Source: Alloprevotella sp. (GTDB taxonomy: Bacteria; Bacteroidota; Bacteroidia; Bacteroidales; Bacteroidaceae). Taken from it: a DNA stretch of 9,818 nt. The DNA lies in the NCBI GenBank assembly GCA_015259235.1, contig JABZGM010000068.1:1-9818 (forward strand). Reading direction: 5' to 3'. A program made the translations under genes and the position numbers. The notes beneath the pieces were generated by a model, which did not search any database, was not told the DNA's origin, and saw nothing but the letters and a program-made list of their open reading frames with translations. Numbering within the stretch: position 1 is the first letter of the stretch; the number at the start of each line of letters is the position of its first letter. Below, in pieces: positions 7,331 to 9,818 of this stretch.

Positions 7331-8566
7331 CTAAGCCTCTTGGAGCGCTTGTTGTGCCATTTGGAAGCGTTGCACCAAGGCTTCCGACATCTCGTTGCCA
7401 AACTGCGATTGGTAGCAGCGCTGTGCCAACTCTAAGGGGCTTATTTGCTCTAATTGTGTCTCGAGCGAAGGCAAAGTTTCTGTGGTTTGTGGTTCACGTT
7501 TTGCTGTTTCCGTGGTGACACGGCAGAAACGCACCGCTTTGTCTTCCAAGAGTTTGGCTATCTTGGCACGCAATTCGGGTTCGGGTTGTGAGAGTTGCAC
7601 ATGAAGTTCCAGATAGGGCCAAGTTTCGCGAGGGGTTGTACCATCATCTTTGGGCAAATCTGCCAAGAGCGACAGGAGTTTTTCGGGCGAAGCATAACCA
7701 TATTTCGGCAGGGTGAGCAAATCGCACAAGGGGGTGTAGTCAATAGCACGCACCTCAGCGCGTCCACGCTCATCCACTTCCACCAGCATCACACTGCGCT
7801 TATAGTCCACCTCCGAGAAGGAGAGGGCTATCGGGCTACCCGAATAGCGCACCGTCTCAAGGTCTGCCACTTCCTGCGCCTTGTGGATGTGTCCCAGTGC
7901 CGTGTAGGCATAGCGTTTGCCCAAATCGCCCACCTCGACACAGTCTTGACCGCCCACCACCAAACGCTCGCTGTGCTCCTGCTCATTGACAAAAGCACCC
8001 ACAGCATAAAAGTGAGCTGCCAGCACCACGGGAAGTTTTTTAAACTCACTCGCTTTGTGACATTTGTCCATCTGCTGCAAATGATATTTGATGCCGCCTT
8101 CCACACTCAAATTGTGGGGATAGTCCATCGAGCGCAAGAAAGGCAGAGCATAGCACACCACAGCTGCCTCCGAAGTGTGGCGAGGAGAAAGGGGAAGAAT
8201 GTTGCGTTCAAAATCGATGTTTTCGCCCTTTCGCTGCACAGTGCCGCGCACATAGATGTTGTGCAGACGCAGCAACTCTTCGGCAGCTTCGATGCGCGCT
8301 CCAGAATCGTGGTTGCCCGCTATCACCACCACCTGCATTCCTTCATTTTCCTGCGTGCACTGGTTGAGAAAATCAAAAAACAAACGTTGCACCTCCACAC
8401 TGGGGTTAGGCGAATCGAAGATGTCGCCACTGATGATGAGGGCATCGGGCTCTTCGTGCTTCAGCGTTTGGAGCAACCATTGGAAGAAATGGCGATGCTC
8501 AGCCACACGACTGTGTTGATGAAAGACGTTGCCCAAATGAAGGTCGGCGGTATGGATGATTTTCAT
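7331..8566 (-). CDS. sbcD: SbcD, Mre11-type nuclease subunit of SbcCD
   Basis: SbcD is the metallophosphoesterase nuclease (Mre11 family) that pairs with SbcC for ATP-dependent exonuclease and hairpin endonuclease activity. At 411 residues it is close to the 400 of E. coli SbcD. The five phosphoesterase motifs are present in order: HTADLHLG at 5-12 with Asp8 and His10, SGDIFDS at 46-52 with Asp48, AGNHDSG at 83-89 with Asn85 and His86, LAAHFY with His185, and ALGHIHKAQ with His226 and His228. RYSGSPIALSFSE follows, as is usual in bacterial SbcD. The C-terminal third would form the capping and SbcC-binding region. The ATG at 8566 begins the canonical MKIIHTADLHLG. It is the first gene of an sbcD-sbcC operon and diverges from the methyltransferase gene across 328 bp. 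Confidence 0.97.
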   Translation of the reverse strand: MKIIHTADLHLGNVFHQHSRVAEHRHFFQWLLQTLKHEEPDALIISGDIFDSPNPSVEVQRLFFDFLNQCTQENEGMQVVVIAGNHDSGARIEAAEELLRLHNIYVRGTVQRKGENIDFERNILPLSPRHTSEAAVVCYALPFLRSMDYPHNLSVEGGIKYHLQQMDKCHKASEFKKLPVVLAAHFYAVGAFVNEQEHSERLVVGGQDCVEVGDLGKRYAYTALGHIHKAQEVADLETVRYSGSPIALSFSEVDYKRSVMLVEVDERGRAEVRAIDYTPLCDLLTLPKYGYASPEKLLSLLADLPKDDGTTPRETWPYLELHVQLSQPEPELRAKIAKLLEDKAVRFCRVTTETAKREPQTTETLPSLETQLEQISPLELAQRCYQSQFGNEMSEALVQRFQMAQQALQEA

Positions 8567-8614
8567 TGTAATCTTTGCGCGTGAAATAGATGAGATGGAG
8601 TATATACAGTATTG

Positions 8615-8645
8615 CGAAATTACGATTTTCTTGTCGCATAACCAA
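8615..8645 (-). promoter_or_regulatory. Weak candidate promoter for the sbcD-sbcC operon
   Basis: Read leftward there is TTGG at 8645-8642, then 19 nt, then TAATTTCG at 8622-8615. This is the Bacteroidota TTTG/TAnnTTTG layout with one mismatch in each box. Transcription would begin near 8608, about 40 nt before the sbcD ATG. The spacing is good but the boxes are imperfect, so this is tentative. Confidence 0.3.
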
Positions 8646-8810
8646 TGTTTTTCGACAAAACCTCTCTGCGAAAAACTTCAAAAGGACTGCAAAAAGAATC
8701 CGACTCGTTGTCGCCCAAAACAATAGCTTGTTTCTTTGCAAAAAACTCGTCACTTATCATTAAACTATCCATCTGCTTCATCAAACGAATACAACTTTAC
8801 AAAGTCTAAT

Positions 8811-8839
8811 TAATCAAATGATTATGAAACCAATTCATA
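8811..8839. promoter_or_regulatory. Two adjoining inverted repeats, possible operator of the methyltransferase gene
   Basis: TAATCA-AA-TGATTA (8811-8824) and TATGAA-ACCAA-TTCATA (8823-8839) are both perfect with 6-bp arms and share two bases. They end three bases before a TTTG box at 8842, directly upstream of the promoter at 8861-8868. Such a position suits a repressor or activator site. The DNA is AT-rich, so chance palindromes are possible. Confidence 0.4.
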
Positions 8840-8841
8840 GG

Positions 8842-8868
8842 TTTGCTAAATATATTTTCGTATCTTTG
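8842..8868 (+). promoter_or_regulatory. Promoter of the methyltransferase gene
   Basis: TATCTTTG at 8861-8868 is an exact TAnnTTTG -7 element. A TTTG lies at 8842-8845, but the gap of 15 nt is shorter than the usual 19-21, so the -33 assignment is uncertain. Transcription would start near 8875, giving a short leader of about 20 nt before the ATG. The sequence just before the ATG is A-rich with no Shine-Dalgarno, as is common in Bacteroidota. Confidence 0.65.
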
Positions 8869-8894
8869 CCCATAAAAAGAAAAACCTTTTTCAG

Positions 8895-9818
8895 ATGGCT
8901 AATAGAAATTTGAAAGAAGCGAAAGCCGCCAAAAACGATGAGTTTTACACACAATATCACGACATTGAAGCGGAAATGAATGCTTATCTCGAATACAATC
9001 CCAACGTGTTTCGAGGTAAAACCATTTTGTTACCTTGTGATGACCCTGAGTGGAGCAATTTCACGCGTTTTTTTGTGGCAAAGTTTGAAGAGTTGGGCAT
9101 CAAGAAACTTATTAGCACGAGTTTTGCTCAAGAGAGCAAGAACTATAAAAGCGATTGGCAACCCACACTTTTTGAAAGCGAAGACCCACGTTTTAGTGCC
9201 GAAAAGACAGCCATCTGTGGCAAGATATTCACCTTGACGGGCGACACGAACAAAAATGGTCGCATCGACATAGACGACCTAGAATGGGACTATCTCGAAG
9301 GTACAGGCGATTTTCGCAGTCCCGAAGTGACCGCCTTACGCAATGAAGCCGACATCATCATCACCAATCCCCCTTTTTCTCTCTTTCGCGAATTTCTCGC
9401 TTGGATAGTGGAAGGCAACAAACAATTTGCCATTATAGGGAATATGAATGCTATTACCTACAAAGAGGTTTTTCCACTCATCAAAGAGAATAAGATGTGG
9501 CTGGGGGCGACAGGTAATGGTAAAGATATGGTTTTCGGTGTTCCCGAAGGAGCAAAAATAGATGAAAAGGACAAACAAAAAGCTGCTCGGTTAGGCTATA
9601 TTGGAAATTATACAAGATTAGGTAATTCATGTTGGTATTCAAACATAGAACACGGTCGTCGTCACCAGCCATTGGTTTTAATGACAATGGAAGACAACTT
9701 GCGATACAATAAAAAGATGAAGAATAAAGAGGGATACGATCACTATGACAACTACGATGCCATAGAAGTGCCTTACACTGATGCTATTCCCTCCGACTAC
9801 GAAGGAGTTATGGGAGTT
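8895..9818 (+). CDS. EcoRI-type adenine-specific DNA methyltransferase (3' end beyond window)
   Basis: The 308 residues visible belong to the M.EcoRI family of N6-adenine DNA methyltransferases, which transfer a methyl group from S-adenosylmethionine to an adenine in a short target. Family marks are NDEFYTQYHDIEAEM at 14-28, the CDDPEWSNF block at 48-56, GDFRSPEVTAL at 138-148, the catalytic NPPF at 158-161 followed by SLFREF, IIGNMNAITYKEVFPLIKE from 180, and CWYSNIEHGRRH in the 240-260 region. M.EcoRI has about 326 residues, so probably only a short C-terminal part is missing. The start at 8895 is the first ATG after the promoter and gives the usual short basic N-terminus. Residues 117-130 form an EF-hand-like loop. 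The second half uses AGA, ATA, TTA and TCA codons more freely than the neighbouring genes, which may point to acquisition by transfer. The target sequence is not provable here, and a partner endonuclease, if any, must lie outside the window. Confidence 0.94.
   Translation, partial: MANRNLKEAKAAKNDEFYTQYHDIEAEMNAYLEYNPNVFRGKTILLPCDDPEWSNFTRFFVAKFEELGIKKLISTSFAQESKNYKSDWQPTLFESEDPRFSAEKTAICGKIFTLTGDTNKNGRIDIDDLEWDYLEGTGDFRSPEVTALRNEADIIITNPPFSLFREFLAWIVEGNKQFAIIGNMNAITYKEVFPLIKENKMWLGATGNGKDMVFGVPEGAKIDEKDKQKAARLGYIGNYTRLGNSCWYSNIEHGRRHQPLVLMTMEDNLRYNKKMKNKEGYDHYDNYDAIEVPYTDAIPSDYEGVMGV

Larger units (their letters stand above)
8567..8894. other. AT-rich divergent intergenic region between sbcD and the methyltransferase gene
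   Basis: No convincing gene is seen in these 328 bp; the leftward frame across 8499-8753 overlaps the sbcD start and has no recognisable content. The right half holds two adjoining inverted repeats (8811-8839) and a TAnnTTTG promoter for the methyltransferase. The left half holds a weak sbcD promoter candidate. The middle (about 8650-8800) shows nothing I can name. The region is visibly richer in A and T than the genes on its left. Confidence 0.8.

Noticed and set aside
7595..8584. 329-codon open frame antisense to sbcD
   Set aside because: The sbcD frame carries every phosphoesterase motif, while the antisense product is His/Phe/Leu-rich without a domain. It is a shadow.
8499..8753. Leftward 84-codon frame overlapping the sbcD start
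   Set aside because: It overlaps the conserved sbcD N-terminus in another frame and has no recognisable content.

Overview
The window looks like a Bacteroidota chromosome, most likely Bacteroidales and perhaps Prevotellaceae; the genus is a guess. The grounds are promoter elements matching the Bacteroidota -7 consensus TAnnTTTG, start codons without clear Shine-Dalgarno sequences, protein features such as the MiaB sequence style, and the xerD/aroQ divergent pair that I recall from this order. Base composition is moderate, and the intergenic regions are AT-rich.

Layout, left to right. (1) The 5' part of a leftward tyrosine recombinase gene, probably xerD (1-402, cut by the window edge), diverges from aroQ (577-1026, type II 3-dehydroquinate dehydratase). 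(2) miaB (1166-2617, tRNA methylthiotransferase) follows on the same strand. After it come a 9-bp CTAG-rich tandem repeat and a strong stem-loop terminator that serves both converging sides. (3) Three leftward genes follow: a small YqiA-type alpha/beta hydrolase (2762-3355), sbcC (3500-7261) and sbcD (7331-8566). The last two form an sbcD-sbcC operon for the Mre11/Rad50-type DNA-end nuclease. (4) A 328-bp AT-rich divergent intergenic region holds a good promoter and two adjoining inverted repeats. (5) A rightward gene starts at 8895 and runs off the window. It is a clear member of the EcoRI-type adenine-specific DNA methyltransferase family, so a restriction-modification locus or an orphan methyltransferase probably begins here.

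Most genes are housekeeping: aromatic amino acid synthesis, tRNA modification, chromosome dimer resolution and DNA end processing. The right edge is the accessory-looking part. SbcCD processes DNA ends and hairpins, and a methyltransferase of this family would protect host DNA from a cognate endonuclease. Their adjacency is suggestive but could be chance.

I see no CRISPR array, rRNA, tRNA, insertion sequence or other convincing mobile element. The best leads are the methyltransferase with its EF-hand-like loop and upstream dyads, the CTAG tandem repeat, the extra segment in MiaB, and the face-to-face promoters between xerD and aroQ.
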